This document shows positions 39,759-47,897 of a stretch of DNA of 64,000 nt, piece after piece; within the stretch, counting starts at the first letter, position 1, and each line of letters starts with the position of its first letter. The position numbers and the translations under genes are program-made. The stretch is from NCBI GenBank assembly GCA_964529005.1, contig CAZGUH010000006.1, positions 67,070-131,069 of the forward strand, in the 5' to 3' direction. This stretch comes from CAZGUH01 sp964529005 (GTDB taxonomy: Bacteria; Actinomycetota; Acidimicrobiia; Acidimicrobiales; Ilumatobacteraceae). A model generated the notes under the pieces. That model did not search any database, was not told where the DNA came from, and saw nothing but the letters and a program-made list of their open reading frames with translations.

Positions 39759-40621
39759 CGCTCGTCGTCGAGAGCACCGGCCCCCTGGCGACGGTCCAGG
39801 ACCTCGGCCGCCGCGGGTGGGCGCACATCGGTCTCGGAGCGAGCGGCGCCGCCGACGCCTCGGCGCACCGCCTCGCCAATCGCCTCGTCGGCAACCCTGA
39901 AGCCGCGGCGACGGTCGAGATCACGATGGGCGGCTTCCGGTGCCGCTTCACCACGGCCGCATTGGTGGCGCTCACCGGCGCGGAGTGCCCAGCGACGGTC
40001 GCGATGCGTCAGCCGACGGCGCTGCCCGCAGGATCGACACTGCGCGTCGAGACGCCCTCCACCGGCCTGCGCACCTACCTGGCGGTGCGCGGCGGCATCG
40101 ACGTGGCGCCGGTGCTCGGCTCGCGCAGCACCGACACGCTCAGCGGGGTGGGCGGTCCGCCGCTGCGCGCCGGTGACGTGCTGCCGATCGGGCTCGACCC
40201 GGGCACGCGGATCCCCACCGGGGGGGCGCCGCCCACGCCGGCGCGCGACATCGTCCGCGTCTGGCCCGGACCGCGGGTCGACTGGTTCGCCGAGTCCGCC
40301 GTGCGCCGGCTCTGCGACAGCCGGTGGATCGTCACGCCGCACAGCGATCGCGTCGGCGTGCGTCTCGCCGGCCCGGTCTTGGAGCGCCGGCGCCCCGGAG
40401 AGCTGCCGAGCGAGGGTCTCGTCACCGGCGCGATCCAGGCGCCGCCCGACGGCCAACCCGTCGTGATGCTCGCGGACCATCCCGTCACCGGCGGATACCC
40501 CGTCGTCGCGGTGGTCGAGCCCGACGACGTCGCGCTGATCGCCCAGTCGCGCCCCGGGGACGCGCTGCGCTTCGCGTGGCATCGCCACGGACTCCGCACG
40601 CAGTCGCAGAAATGTGGCTAG
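39755..40621 (+). CDS. pxpC: 5-oxoprolinase subunit PxpC (biotin-dependent carboxyltransferase-like)
   Basis: 288 residues: LATVQDLGRRGWAHIGLGASGAADASAHRLANRLVGNP in adjoining parts, TYLAVRGGIDVAPVLGSRSTDTLSGVGG, and the C-terminal GAIQAPPDGQPVVMLADHPVTGGYPVVAVV. It is the third subunit of the PxpABC complex. Its TAG stop is also the first half of the TAGGTT box of pafA, so the two genes are packed without spacer. Confidence 0.93.
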   Translation: MTLVVESTGPLATVQDLGRRGWAHIGLGASGAADASAHRLANRLVGNPEAAATVEITMGGFRCRFTTAALVALTGAECPATVAMRQPTALPAGSTLRVETPSTGLRTYLAVRGGIDVAPVLGSRSTDTLSGVGGPPLRAGDVLPIGLDPGTRIPTGGAPPTPARDIVRVWPGPRVDWFAESAVRRLCDSRWIVTPHSDRVGVRLAGPVLERRRPGELPSEGLVTGAIQAPPDGQPVVMLADHPVTGGYPVVAVVEPDDVALIAQSRPGDALRFAWHRHGLRTQSQKCG

Positions 40622-40624
40622 GTT
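40619..40624 (+). promoter_or_regulatory. -10 box TAGGTT of pafA (leaderless type)
   Basis: TAGGTT overlaps the pxpC stop codon and ends 6 nt before the pafA ATG. Confidence 0.45.
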
Positions 40625-40630
40625 GCTGCC

Positions 40631-41989
40631 ATGGAGCGCCGGATCTACGGCCTCGAGAACGAATACGGCGTCACGTGCACGTTGCGCGGACAGCGCCGGC
40701 TCAGCCCCGACGAGGTCGCGCGGTACTTGTTCCGCCGGGTCGTCAGCTGGGGCCGCAGCTCCAACGTGTTCCTCCAGAACGGCGCGCGGCTCTACCTCGA
40801 CGTCGGGTCGCACCCGGAGTACGCAACGCCGGAGTGCGACTCGCTCTACGACCTCGTGGTCCACGACAAGGCCGGAGAGCGCATCCTCGAGGGTTTGCTG
40901 GTGTCCGCCGAGCAACGGCTGCGCGAGGAAGGCATCCGCGGCACGATCTACCTCTTCAAGAACAACACCGATTCGGCCGGCAACAGCTACGGCTGCCACG
41001 AGAACTACCTCACCAGCCGGCGCGACGACCTCGGGCACTACGCCGAGGTGTTGATCCCGTTCCTCGTCAGCCGCCAGATCTATGCCGGCGCCGGCAAGGT
41101 GCTCCAGACCGCCCGCGGTCCGCTGTACTCCATCGCCCAACGAGCCGAGCACATCTGGGAGGGCGTCAGCAGCGCCACGACTCGCAGTCGGCCGATCATC
41201 AACACGCGTGACGAGCCGCACGCCGACGCCGAGCGCTACCGGCGGCTGCACGTCATCGTCGGCGACAGCAACATGTCCGAGTACACGACGTTCCTCAAGG
41301 TCGGCTCGGCCGCGTGCCTGCTGCGGATGCTGGAGGACCCGCAGGTCGTGCTGCGCGACATGACGCTCGAGAACCCGATCCGGGCGATCCGCGAGATCAG
41401 CCACGACATGACCTGCCGGCGGAAGGTGCGCCTGGCGAACGGCCGCGAGGTCAGCGCGCTCGACATCCAGCGCGAGTACCTCGACCGGGCGTTGCGCTAC
41501 GCCGACACACGCGGGTTCCCCCCGCTGGAGCAGAAGGCGCTCGAGATGTGGGAGCACTGCGTCACCACGATCGAGAACGACCCGATGAAGCTCGACCGCG
41601 AGGTCGACTGGGTGATCAAGTACCGCTTGCTCGATGCGTTCCGCGCCAAGCACGATCTGACCCTCGGCAGCCCACGCGTGCAGCTTCTCGACCTCCAATA
41701 CCACGACATCAGCCGCGAGCGGAGCCCGTTCTACAAGCTCCAGCAGCACGGTCTCGTCGAGCGGATGTGCACCGACGCGGACATCGACGCCGCCGTCGAC
41801 ATCCCGCCCCAGACCACGCGGGCTCGGCTGCGCGGTGAGTTCATCCGCAAGGCCAAGGAGCGCAAGCGGGATTACACGGTCGATTGGGTGCACCTGAAGC
41901 TCAACGACCAGGCGCAGCGCACCGTCTTGTGCAAGGACCCGTTCAAGAGCCGCGACGAACGCGTCGAGCGCCTGATCGCCTCCCTGTAG
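40631..41989 (+). CDS. pafA: Pup-protein ligase PafA
   Basis: Couples the C-terminal Glu of deamidated Pup to substrate lysines with ATP. 452 residues of the carboxylate-amine-ligase fold: IYGLENEYGVTCT at the start (Mg/ATP loop), HPEYATPECDSLYDLV, KNNTDSAGNSYGCHENYL, RPIINTRDEPHADAERYRRLHVIVGDSNMSE in adjoining parts, QTTRARLRGEFI. It lacks the Dop loop. It is separated from prcA by the pxpABC operon, and no pafB/pafC regulator genes follow. Confidence 0.96.
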   Translation: MERRIYGLENEYGVTCTLRGQRRLSPDEVARYLFRRVVSWGRSSNVFLQNGARLYLDVGSHPEYATPECDSLYDLVVHDKAGERILEGLLVSAEQRLREEGIRGTIYLFKNNTDSAGNSYGCHENYLTSRRDDLGHYAEVLIPFLVSRQIYAGAGKVLQTARGPLYSIAQRAEHIWEGVSSATTRSRPIINTRDEPHADAERYRRLHVIVGDSNMSEYTTFLKVGSAACLLRMLEDPQVVLRDMTLENPIRAIREISHDMTCRRKVRLANGREVSALDIQREYLDRALRYADTRGFPPLEQKALEMWEHCVTTIENDPMKLDREVDWVIKYRLLDAFRAKHDLTLGSPRVQLLDLQYHDISRERSPFYKLQQHGLVERMCTDADIDAAVDIPPQTTRARLRGEFIRKAKERKRDYTVDWVHLKLNDQAQRTVLCKDPFKSRDERVERLIASL

Positions 41990-42011
41990 CGCGCCGGCGG
42001 CTCCTGAACGG

Positions 42012-42017
42012 TACGGT
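42012..42017 (+). promoter_or_regulatory. -10 box TACGGT of lepB (leaderless type)
   Basis: TACGGT ends 9 nt before ATG 42027. Confidence 0.4.
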
Positions 42018-42026
42018 GACCGCCCG

Positions 42027-42740
42027 ATGACCGACGGCCAGATGGGCGCGAGCCCCGAATCGATCGAGGCGCCCAGTCTCGACGCCGACCCGGTGTGGGC
42101 CGACACCATCGCCGCGGAGACGAGCGATCCCGTCGACGCCGCCGACGAGGACGCCACACCGGCGGGTCCTGCGACACGTCGCAAGAAGCGCAAGTCGAAC
42201 CCGCTGCGCGAGTGGCTGGTCGTCATCGCGGTGGCGATCGCTGCGGCGATGCTGATCCGGGTCTACGTGCTCCAGCAGTTCTACATCGACGGGCAGTCGA
42301 TGATGCAGACGCTGCATCCCGAGGACCGGGTCCTGATCAACAAGCTGTCGTATCGCCTCCACGACCCCCGCCGCGGCGACGTCGTCGTGTTGAAACGTCC
42401 GGGCTCGGAGGAGCGGGGGATGGAGGAGGACCTCATCAAGCGCGTCATCGCGCTCCCCGGCGAGACCATCGAGATCCGTGACTGCGACGTGTACATCGAC
42501 GGGCGGTTGCTCGTCGAGCCCTACCTCGACCCCGACGACGTCGCCGAGACCGACCCCGCGCTGCGATGCGGCCAGGGCGACCGCCCGCCGGAGATCGTCC
42601 CCGAGGACACCGTGTTCGTCATGGGGGACAACCGCCCGGCGTCCGGTGACAGCCGCATGTTCGGTCCGATCGCGCAAGATCTGATCCTCGGGCGGGCGTT
42701 CGTCGTCATCTGGCCGCTCGGCGACTGGCAGTGGCTGTAG
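42027..42740 (+). CDS. lepB: Signal peptidase I
   Basis: Removes signal peptides from exported proteins at the outer membrane face. 237 residues: an acidic cytoplasmic N-terminus of about 50 residues, a basic stretch RRKKRK, one membrane helix (about 64-82), the catalytic Ser91 in IDGQSMMQTL, Lys138 in DLIKRVIALPGE, and VMGDNRPASGDSRMFGPI. The serine/lysine dyad is complete. It lies between pafA and tatA, near other export genes, an unusual place for lepB. Confidence 0.93.
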   Translation: MTDGQMGASPESIEAPSLDADPVWADTIAAETSDPVDAADEDATPAGPATRRKKRKSNPLREWLVVIAVAIAAAMLIRVYVLQQFYIDGQSMMQTLHPEDRVLINKLSYRLHDPRRGDVVVLKRPGSEERGMEEDLIKRVIALPGETIEIRDCDVYIDGRLLVEPYLDPDDVAETDPALRCGQGDRPPEIVPEDTVFVMGDNRPASGDSRMFGPIAQDLILGRAFVVIWPLGDWQWL

Positions 42741-42744
42741 CGCG

Positions 42745-43476
42745 TCAGACGCGCGGCGCGCCGACCTCGGCCCGGTAGGCGTCGATCATCCGGTCGACCC
42801 AATCGCTGTACACGCCGTCGAGGCCCATCCGCAGCGCCGGCCGGAGCTGGTGGTCGTACTGGAGGTCCCATCCGAACGTCACCAGGTCGAAGCGGTGGAA
42901 CAGCGCGACGAGACCGCCGTTCCAGTCGGTGTGATGCATGTTGATCGCGTCGATGCCCTCGCGGGCGAGCACCGCCGCGCGGCGCTCGGCGCCCTCCTTG
43001 ATCCGGTTGAGGCGCGTGGAGTCGACCAGCTTCACGTCGGGGGAGAGGTGGCGCAGGAGCACCAGCGACTGCCACGTCGGGTGGCACAACCACACGCGGG
43101 GCAGGAGGTCGGGGGCGGCTTCGGCCACCGTGTGCACGACGACCTCCCCGGCGGCGTGGTCCTTCAGGTCGAGCGACAGGTGGTAGTTCGACCCGCACTG
43201 CTCGATCAGCTCGCCGAGCGTCGGGATGTGGGCCGGCAGCTGTGCCCGCCGCAACGACGCGATCGACCGTTTCCGCAGGCCAGCGCGCACGACGCCGTCG
43301 TGATCGAGCACCGGGACCTTGTCGGCGGTCAGCCAGACGTCGCTCTCCAACCCCGTCGCGCCGAGCTTCAGCGCCAATCCGAACGCAGCCAGCGTGTTCT
43401 CGGGCGCATGCGCCCGAGCGCCCCGATGAGCGAACGCGATCGGGTGGTCGAGGCGTGACGGGAGCCGCTGCTGCAT
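42745..43476 (-). CDS. Glycerophosphodiester phosphodiesterase family protein
   Basis: 243 residues of the GDPD TIM-barrel fold: FAHRGARAHAPENTLAAFGLALKLGATGLESDVWLTAD in adjoining parts supplies the HR, PENT and ExD metal/catalytic motifs, VPVLDHDGVVRAG the second His. Substrates are glycerophosphodiesters giving glycerol-3-phosphate. No signal peptide, so probably cytoplasmic. ATG at 43476 is chosen; an upstream TTG would add nine unconserved residues. It is convergent with lepB (4-bp gap) and divergent from tatA. Confidence 0.9.
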   Translation of the reverse strand: MQQRLPSRLDHPIAFAHRGARAHAPENTLAAFGLALKLGATGLESDVWLTADKVPVLDHDGVVRAGLRKRSIASLRRAQLPAHIPTLGELIEQCGSNYHLSLDLKDHAAGEVVVHTVAEAAPDLLPRVWLCHPTWQSLVLLRHLSPDVKLVDSTRLNRIKEGAERRAAVLAREGIDAINMHHTDWNGGLVALFHRFDLVTFGWDLQYDHQLRPALRMGLDGVYSDWVDRMIDAYRAEVGAPRV

Positions 43477-43514
43477 GCAGGGATGATGCCAGGACCATCG
43501 CAAAGGGCCACGCC

Positions 43515-43520
43515 TAGACT
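43515..43520 (+). promoter_or_regulatory. -10 box TAGACT of tatA (leaderless type)
   Basis: TAGACT ends 7 nt before GTG 43528 and selects this start over an upstream ATG frame. Confidence 0.45.
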
Positions 43521-43527
43521 CGCCACG

Positions 43528-43812
43528 GTGTTCAACCTGTCGGGCAGCGAGCTGATCTTCATCCTGCTGCTGGCCCTGGTCGTCCTCGGCCCGGAGAAGC
43601 TGCCCGACGCGATCCGCCGCTTCGGCAAGACGTATGGCGAGGTCAAGAAGATGACCGCGGGGTTCCAGAGCGAGCTGCGCTCGGCGCTGGACGAACCGAT
43701 GCGGGAACTGCGCGACACCGCGGAGCTGGCTCGCAAGGCCGCCGCGTTTCCCGCCGACGAGGGCGACGATGAGCGCGGCGATCAGCCCGACGAGGGGACA
43801 GCCGCCGAATGA
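43528..43812 (+). CDS. tatA: Sec-independent translocase subunit TatA/TatB
   Basis: 94 residues: a short N-terminus VFNLSGSELIF, one membrane helix (about 8-20), the LGPEKLPDAIRRFGK hinge and amphipathic helix, and an acidic tail. The Glu near the start of the helix and LGPEKLP lean to TatB, but actinobacterial TatA next to tatC can look the same; I leave the subtype open. Its stop overlaps tatC by 4 bp. Twin-arginine export moves folded proteins. Confidence 0.88.
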   Translation: MFNLSGSELIFILLLALVVLGPEKLPDAIRRFGKTYGEVKKMTAGFQSELRSALDEPMRELRDTAELARKAAAFPADEGDDERGDQPDEGTAAE

Positions 43813-44618
43813 GGTTCCCGTGGAGCCGCGGCGCCAAGCGCCCGCGGCTCAGCAAGCCCGACGACCAGATGACGCTCACCGAGCATCTCGCGGAGCTGCG
43901 CACGCGCATCATCCGGGCGATGCTCGCCGTCGTGGCCGGGATGATCGTCATCCTGGTGTTCTACGACCAGGTGCTGGAGTTCATCACCCAGCCCTACTAC
44001 GACCTCTGCCAAGAGAAGCCGTCGCTCGGCTGCAACGGGACCCTGTACAGCCTCAGCCCGCTCGACGGCTTCACCACCCGGCTGCGCGTGGCGACGTACG
44101 GCGGCATCATCATCGCCCTGCCGGTCGTCATGTGGCAGATCTGGCGCTTCGTCGTCCCCGCCCTGCACGCCAAGGAGAAGCGCTACGCGATCCCGTTCAT
44201 CCTGAGTTCGGTCGTGCTGTTCGGATTCGGATGCTTCCTCGCCTACTGGACGCTCGACAAGGCGCTCGACTTCCTCATCTCGTGGAGCGGCGACGACGTC
44301 GAGCAGGCCTATCAGGTCGGCAAGTACGTCAGCCTCGTCGGGCTGATGGCGGCCGCGTTCGGCATCGGATTCCTGCTGCCGGTGCTGGTCGTGTTCCTCC
44401 AGCTGGTCAATGTGATCCAACCGCGCACGCTGCTGCGGCAATGGCGCTACGCGATCATGATCATCTTCGTGCTCGCGGCGGTGATCACCCCATCGGGTGA
44501 CCCGATCTCGATGCTGGCGCTGGCGCTCCCGATGACGTTCCTCTACTTCCTCGCGATCCTGATCGGTCACCTCGTGCTGCGCCGCCGTGCCGCTGCCGAG
44601 GCGGCTGCGGCGGCATAG
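43809..44618 (+). CDS. tatC: Sec-independent protein translocase TatC
   Basis: The six-helix Tat receptor, 269 residues. It has the N-terminal cytoplasmic motif DDQMTLTEHLAELRTRII, the first helix MLAVVAGMIVILVFYDQVLEFI, the periplasmic conserved SPLDGFTTRLRVATYGG, VMWQIWRFVVPALHAKEKRY, and later helices ending in FLYFLAILIGHLVLRRR. It recognises twin-arginine signal peptides. The pair tatA-tatC followed by helY is the order known from mycobacteria, where it also follows pafA. Confidence 0.96.
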   Translation: MRFPWSRGAKRPRLSKPDDQMTLTEHLAELRTRIIRAMLAVVAGMIVILVFYDQVLEFITQPYYDLCQEKPSLGCNGTLYSLSPLDGFTTRLRVATYGGIIIALPVVMWQIWRFVVPALHAKEKRYAIPFILSSVVLFGFGCFLAYWTLDKALDFLISWSGDDVEQAYQVGKYVSLVGLMAAAFGIGFLLPVLVVFLQLVNVIQPRTLLRQWRYAIMIIFVLAAVITPSGDPISMLALALPMTFLYFLAILIGHLVLRRRAAAEAAAAA

Positions 44619-44620
44619 GC

Positions 44621-44626
44621 CAGACT
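44621..44626 (+). promoter_or_regulatory. Putative -10 box CAGACT of helY (leaderless type)
   Basis: CAGACT ends 6 nt before the helY GTG, in the 14-bp gap after tatC. Confidence 0.3.
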
Positions 44627-44632
44627 GGGGCG

Positions 44633-47245
44633 GTGCGCGCCGACCGGGCGGACCTCGTAGCCCACTACTCGTTCCCGCTGGACGAGTTCCAGACGCGGGC
44701 GATGGACGCGCTCGACGACGGGCAGTCCGTGCTCGTCGCCGCCCCCACCGGCAGTGGCAAGACGGTCGTCGCCGAGTACGCGATCGAGGCCGCCCGCCGC
44801 GCCGGGTTGCGGGCGTTCTACACCGCCCCGATCAAGGCGCTGTCGAACCAGAAGTACCACGATCTCCTCGCCCGCTACGGGGCAGACGAGGTCGGCTTGC
44901 TGACCGGCGACAACGCCATCAACGGCGACGCGCCGATCGTGGTGATGACGACCGAGGTGCTCCGCAACATGATCTACGCCCACGCCCCAGGGCTGCGGCG
45001 GCTGGGCGTGGTCGTCCTCGACGAGGTCCACTTCCTCCAGGACACCTACCGCGGCCCGGTGTGGGAGGAGGTCATCATCCACCTCCCGCCGGAGGTGCGC
45101 CTCGTCTGCCTGTCGGCGACGGTGAGCAACGCCGACGAGCTCGCCGAGTGGATCTCCACGGTGCGCGGTCCGACCGCTGCGGTCGTCGAGGAGAGGCGTC
45201 CGGTGCGCCTGGAGAACCTCTACATGGTCGGCGACCGCACGTACGAGCGGCTGCACCTGCTGCCCACGCTCGTCAACGGCCGCCCGAACCCCGAGGCGAG
45301 CCGGCTGGACGACGAGTCGATGCGCACCCGGGGCCCGCGCCAGCACCGCACGCGCGCGCGTCGCAAGCTGTACACGCCGAGCCGGTTGGAGGTGGTCGAC
45401 CGGTTGGAGTCCGAGCGCATGCTCCCGGCGATCTACTTCGTCTTCAGCCGCAACCAGTGCGACGAGGCGGCGCGTTCGTGCCTCGCCGCCGGCATCCGGC
45501 TCACGACCGGAGCCGAGCGCGATCGCGTCCGCGAGATCATCGACGCACGCCTCGACGGCCTCGACGGGCACGACCTCGCGGTGCTCGGGTACGGCCAGTT
45601 CCGGGCTCAGCTGGAGGCCGGGATCGCCGCCCACCACGCCGGGATGGTCCCGCCGTTCAAGGAGGTCGTCGAGGCGTGCTTCGTCGAAGGGCTGGTGAAG
45701 GTCGTCTTCGCCACCGAGACGCTGGCGGTCGGGATCAACATGCCGGCGCGCAGCGTCGTGATCGAGAAGCTGACGAAGTTCACCGGCGAGCATCACGCTG
45801 CCCTCACCCCGGCGGAGTACACACAGCTGACGGGCCGCGCCGGCCGGCGCGGCATCGACGAAGCGGGTGACGCGATCGTGCTCTGGAGCCCGTTCGTCGG
45901 CTTCGACCAGGTCGCCGCGCTGGCGTCGAGCCGCAGCTTCCACCTCAGCTCTGCGTTCCGCCCGACCTACAACATGGCCGCCAACCTGGTGCGCAGCTAC
46001 ACGAGCGAGCAGGCGCACCACCTCCTCAACCTGTCGTTCGCGCAGTACCAGGCGGACCGCGACATCGTTCGGCTGGAGGCGCGCATCGAGCGCCGTCAAG
46101 CGCACCTCGAGGACCTCCAGCAACAGGCGCAGAGCCCCTACGGCGACATCGACGAGTACCGCCGAGCACGGGAGGAGGCGCGCGCGGCTCGCGGCGGAGG
46201 TGATGATCCGGTCGACCTGGCGCTGATGAAGCTGCGCCCCGGCGACGTCATCTACGTCCGCCGGGGCAAGTACGCGGGCCGCGCCGCCGTGCTCGCCACC
46301 GCCCACCGCAAAGGGGGCATGCGCATCACCGCGCTGACGCCGCGGGCCCACGCGCTGCAACTCACCGCGGGAGACTTCGACGAGCCGCCGCGGGCCCTCG
46401 GCCGCATCGAACTGCCGCCCGGCTTCATCCCCAACCGGCACGACGATCGCCGGGAGATCGCCCACCGCCTCGAGCGGGCGAAGCTCGCCGCCCACCCCCG
46501 CCGCCGGTCGCCCGCGGCCGCCACGGCGCGGCATCCGGTGGAGGACGACCCCGACCTGTCGCGTCGCCTCAGCGCCGCAGCGACGAGCGAGCGCGTCGCC
46601 CGCGAACTCGAGGAGCTGCGCCGCCGGGTGCGGGGTCGCTCGGACTCCGTCGCCCGCAGCTTCGACCGCGTGCTGTCGGTGCTCGACCGCTGGCGGTACG
46701 TCGACGGCTGGTCGCTGACGCCACGCGGCGCGACGTTGGCGCGCATCTTCCACGAATCCGATCTCCTGGTCGCCGAAGCGGTGTGGTCGGGCGTGCTCGA
46801 CGACGTCGACGCGGCCTCGATGGCCGGGCTGGCGTCGATGTTCGTCTACGAGCACCGCAGTCCCGAGCCGCCGCCTGCGCCGTGGTTCCCCTCGCAGAAG
46901 GTCCGCCGGCGGGCCGAGCGCATCGAGGCGCTCAGCGCCGAGCTCGCCGCGGTCGAGGAGGCAACCGGCCTGCCCGTGCACCGCGCTCCGGACCCGACGT
47001 TCCTCGCGGTGGCGTTCGCGTGGGCCGCGGGGGAGGGCTTCGCCGAGGTGGTGGAGGACGAGGAGCTCTCCGGTGGGGACTTCGTGCGCACGGTGAAGCA
47101 GCTGATCGACCTGCTGCGCCAGCTGGCGCTCGTCGCTCCGGTGCCCGAGACCCGCGCGGTGGCCAGCGAGGCTGCGGACCGGCTGTTCCGCGGGGTGGTC
47201 GCGGCGTCCAGCACCGTCGATGCGATCACCGTCGAGTCGGAGTAG
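44633..47245 (+). CDS. helY: Ski2/Mtr4-like DEVH RNA helicase HelY
   Basis: 870 residues. Helicase motifs: I AAPTGSGKTVVAEYAI (about residues 35-50), Ia TAPIKALSNQKY, II LDEVHFLQD (DEVH box), III SATVSN, and in the second RecA domain AHHAGMVPPFKEVVE and QLTGRAGRRGIDEAG. C-terminal helical DSHCT-like domain ends LLRQLALVAPVPETRAVASEAADRLFRGVV in adjoining parts. A Mtr4-like relative probably involved in RNA processing or decay. GTG start. Confidence 0.93.
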   Translation: MRADRADLVAHYSFPLDEFQTRAMDALDDGQSVLVAAPTGSGKTVVAEYAIEAARRAGLRAFYTAPIKALSNQKYHDLLARYGADEVGLLTGDNAINGDAPIVVMTTEVLRNMIYAHAPGLRRLGVVVLDEVHFLQDTYRGPVWEEVIIHLPPEVRLVCLSATVSNADELAEWISTVRGPTAAVVEERRPVRLENLYMVGDRTYERLHLLPTLVNGRPNPEASRLDDESMRTRGPRQHRTRARRKLYTPSRLEVVDRLESERMLPAIYFVFSRNQCDEAARSCLAAGIRLTTGAERDRVREIIDARLDGLDGHDLAVLGYGQFRAQLEAGIAAHHAGMVPPFKEVVEACFVEGLVKVVFATETLAVGINMPARSVVIEKLTKFTGEHHAALTPAEYTQLTGRAGRRGIDEAGDAIVLWSPFVGFDQVAALASSRSFHLSSAFRPTYNMAANLVRSYTSEQAHHLLNLSFAQYQADRDIVRLEARIERRQAHLEDLQQQAQSPYGDIDEYRRAREEARAARGGGDDPVDLALMKLRPGDVIYVRRGKYAGRAAVLATAHRKGGMRITALTPRAHALQLTAGDFDEPPRALGRIELPPGFIPNRHDDRREIAHRLERAKLAAHPRRRSPAAATARHPVEDDPDLSRRLSAAATSERVARELEELRRRVRGRSDSVARSFDRVLSVLDRWRYVDGWSLTPRGATLARIFHESDLLVAEAVWSGVLDDVDAASMAGLASMFVYEHRSPEPPPAPWFPSQKVRRRAERIEALSAELAAVEEATGLPVHRAPDPTFLAVAFAWAAGEGFAEVVEDEELSGGDFVRTVKQLIDLLRQLALVAPVPETRAVASEAADRLFRGVVAASSTVDAITVESE

Positions 47246-47249
47246 CGAC

Positions 47250-47870
47250 GTGATCGAGAAGGGCGCGCCGTGGGGCGCCGTCACGGCCTGCCCGGCCGAT
47301 GTGGTCGTCGTCGACGACGACGCCGCGCTCGGTCGCCTCGTCGCCGATGCCCGGCGCGGTGTTGAGCGGTTGCCACCCGTCGCGGTGCGCGGCGGGGACC
47401 TGGCGCGCACGCTCGGGGCGCCCGCGTGGGCGCCGACGGCCTCGGTCACGCGCCTGCCGGTCGACGTCGTGCGCATCGAAGCGGCCGGCGACACGTCATG
47501 GGCTGTGGCGCACGCCGTCGCCCGCCGCGGCTGGTGGCGCGGCGAGGTCGTCGCTGTGATGAACGCGCAATACGTGAGGGACTGGGACGTGGCCCCGCGC
47601 AGCCACCCCAACGACGGTTCGGCCGACGTCGTGCGCGTCTCGGGCGCGATGCGGCTGCGCGATCGATGGCAGGCACGGCGACGGCTCCCGACCGGCGCGC
47701 ACGTCCCGCATCCCGCGATCTCCGCGCGCCGCGTGCCGCGCGCGGAGATCGCCTTCGACCGTCCGCTCGACATCTGGATCGACGGAGTCCGATGGCGACG
47801 AGCGAGCGAGATGCGCGCCATCGTCGAGCCCGACGCGCTCGACGTGTGCGTCCCGCTCCCACCGGGCTGA
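47250..47870 (+). CDS. Diacylglycerol kinase C-terminal-domain-like protein (no catalytic domain)
   Basis: 206 residues. VVAVMNAQYVRDWDVAPRSHPNDGSADVVRVSG resembles the C-terminal beta-sandwich of YegS/DGK lipid kinases, where the pattern ...APxAxPxDGxLDVV is typical. The N-terminal nucleotide-binding domain of those kinases (GGDGT motif) is missing, so kinase activity is unlikely. A small protein in this position after helY is common in actinobacteria. GTG lies 4 bp after helY, probably co-transcribed. Function unknown. Confidence 0.65.
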   Translation: MIEKGAPWGAVTACPADVVVVDDDAALGRLVADARRGVERLPPVAVRGGDLARTLGAPAWAPTASVTRLPVDVVRIEAAGDTSWAVAHAVARRGWWRGEVVAVMNAQYVRDWDVAPRSHPNDGSADVVRVSGAMRLRDRWQARRRLPTGAHVPHPAISARRVPRAEIAFDRPLDIWIDGVRWRRASEMRAIVEPDALDVCVPLPPG

Positions 47871-47885
47871 GCCGGGCGCATCCAC

Positions 47886-47891
47886 TACGTT
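47886..47891 (+). promoter_or_regulatory. -10 box TACGTT of the MDR gene (leaderless type)
   Basis: TACGTT ends 6 nt before ATG 47898. Confidence 0.4.
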
Positions 47892-47897
47892 CGCCCC

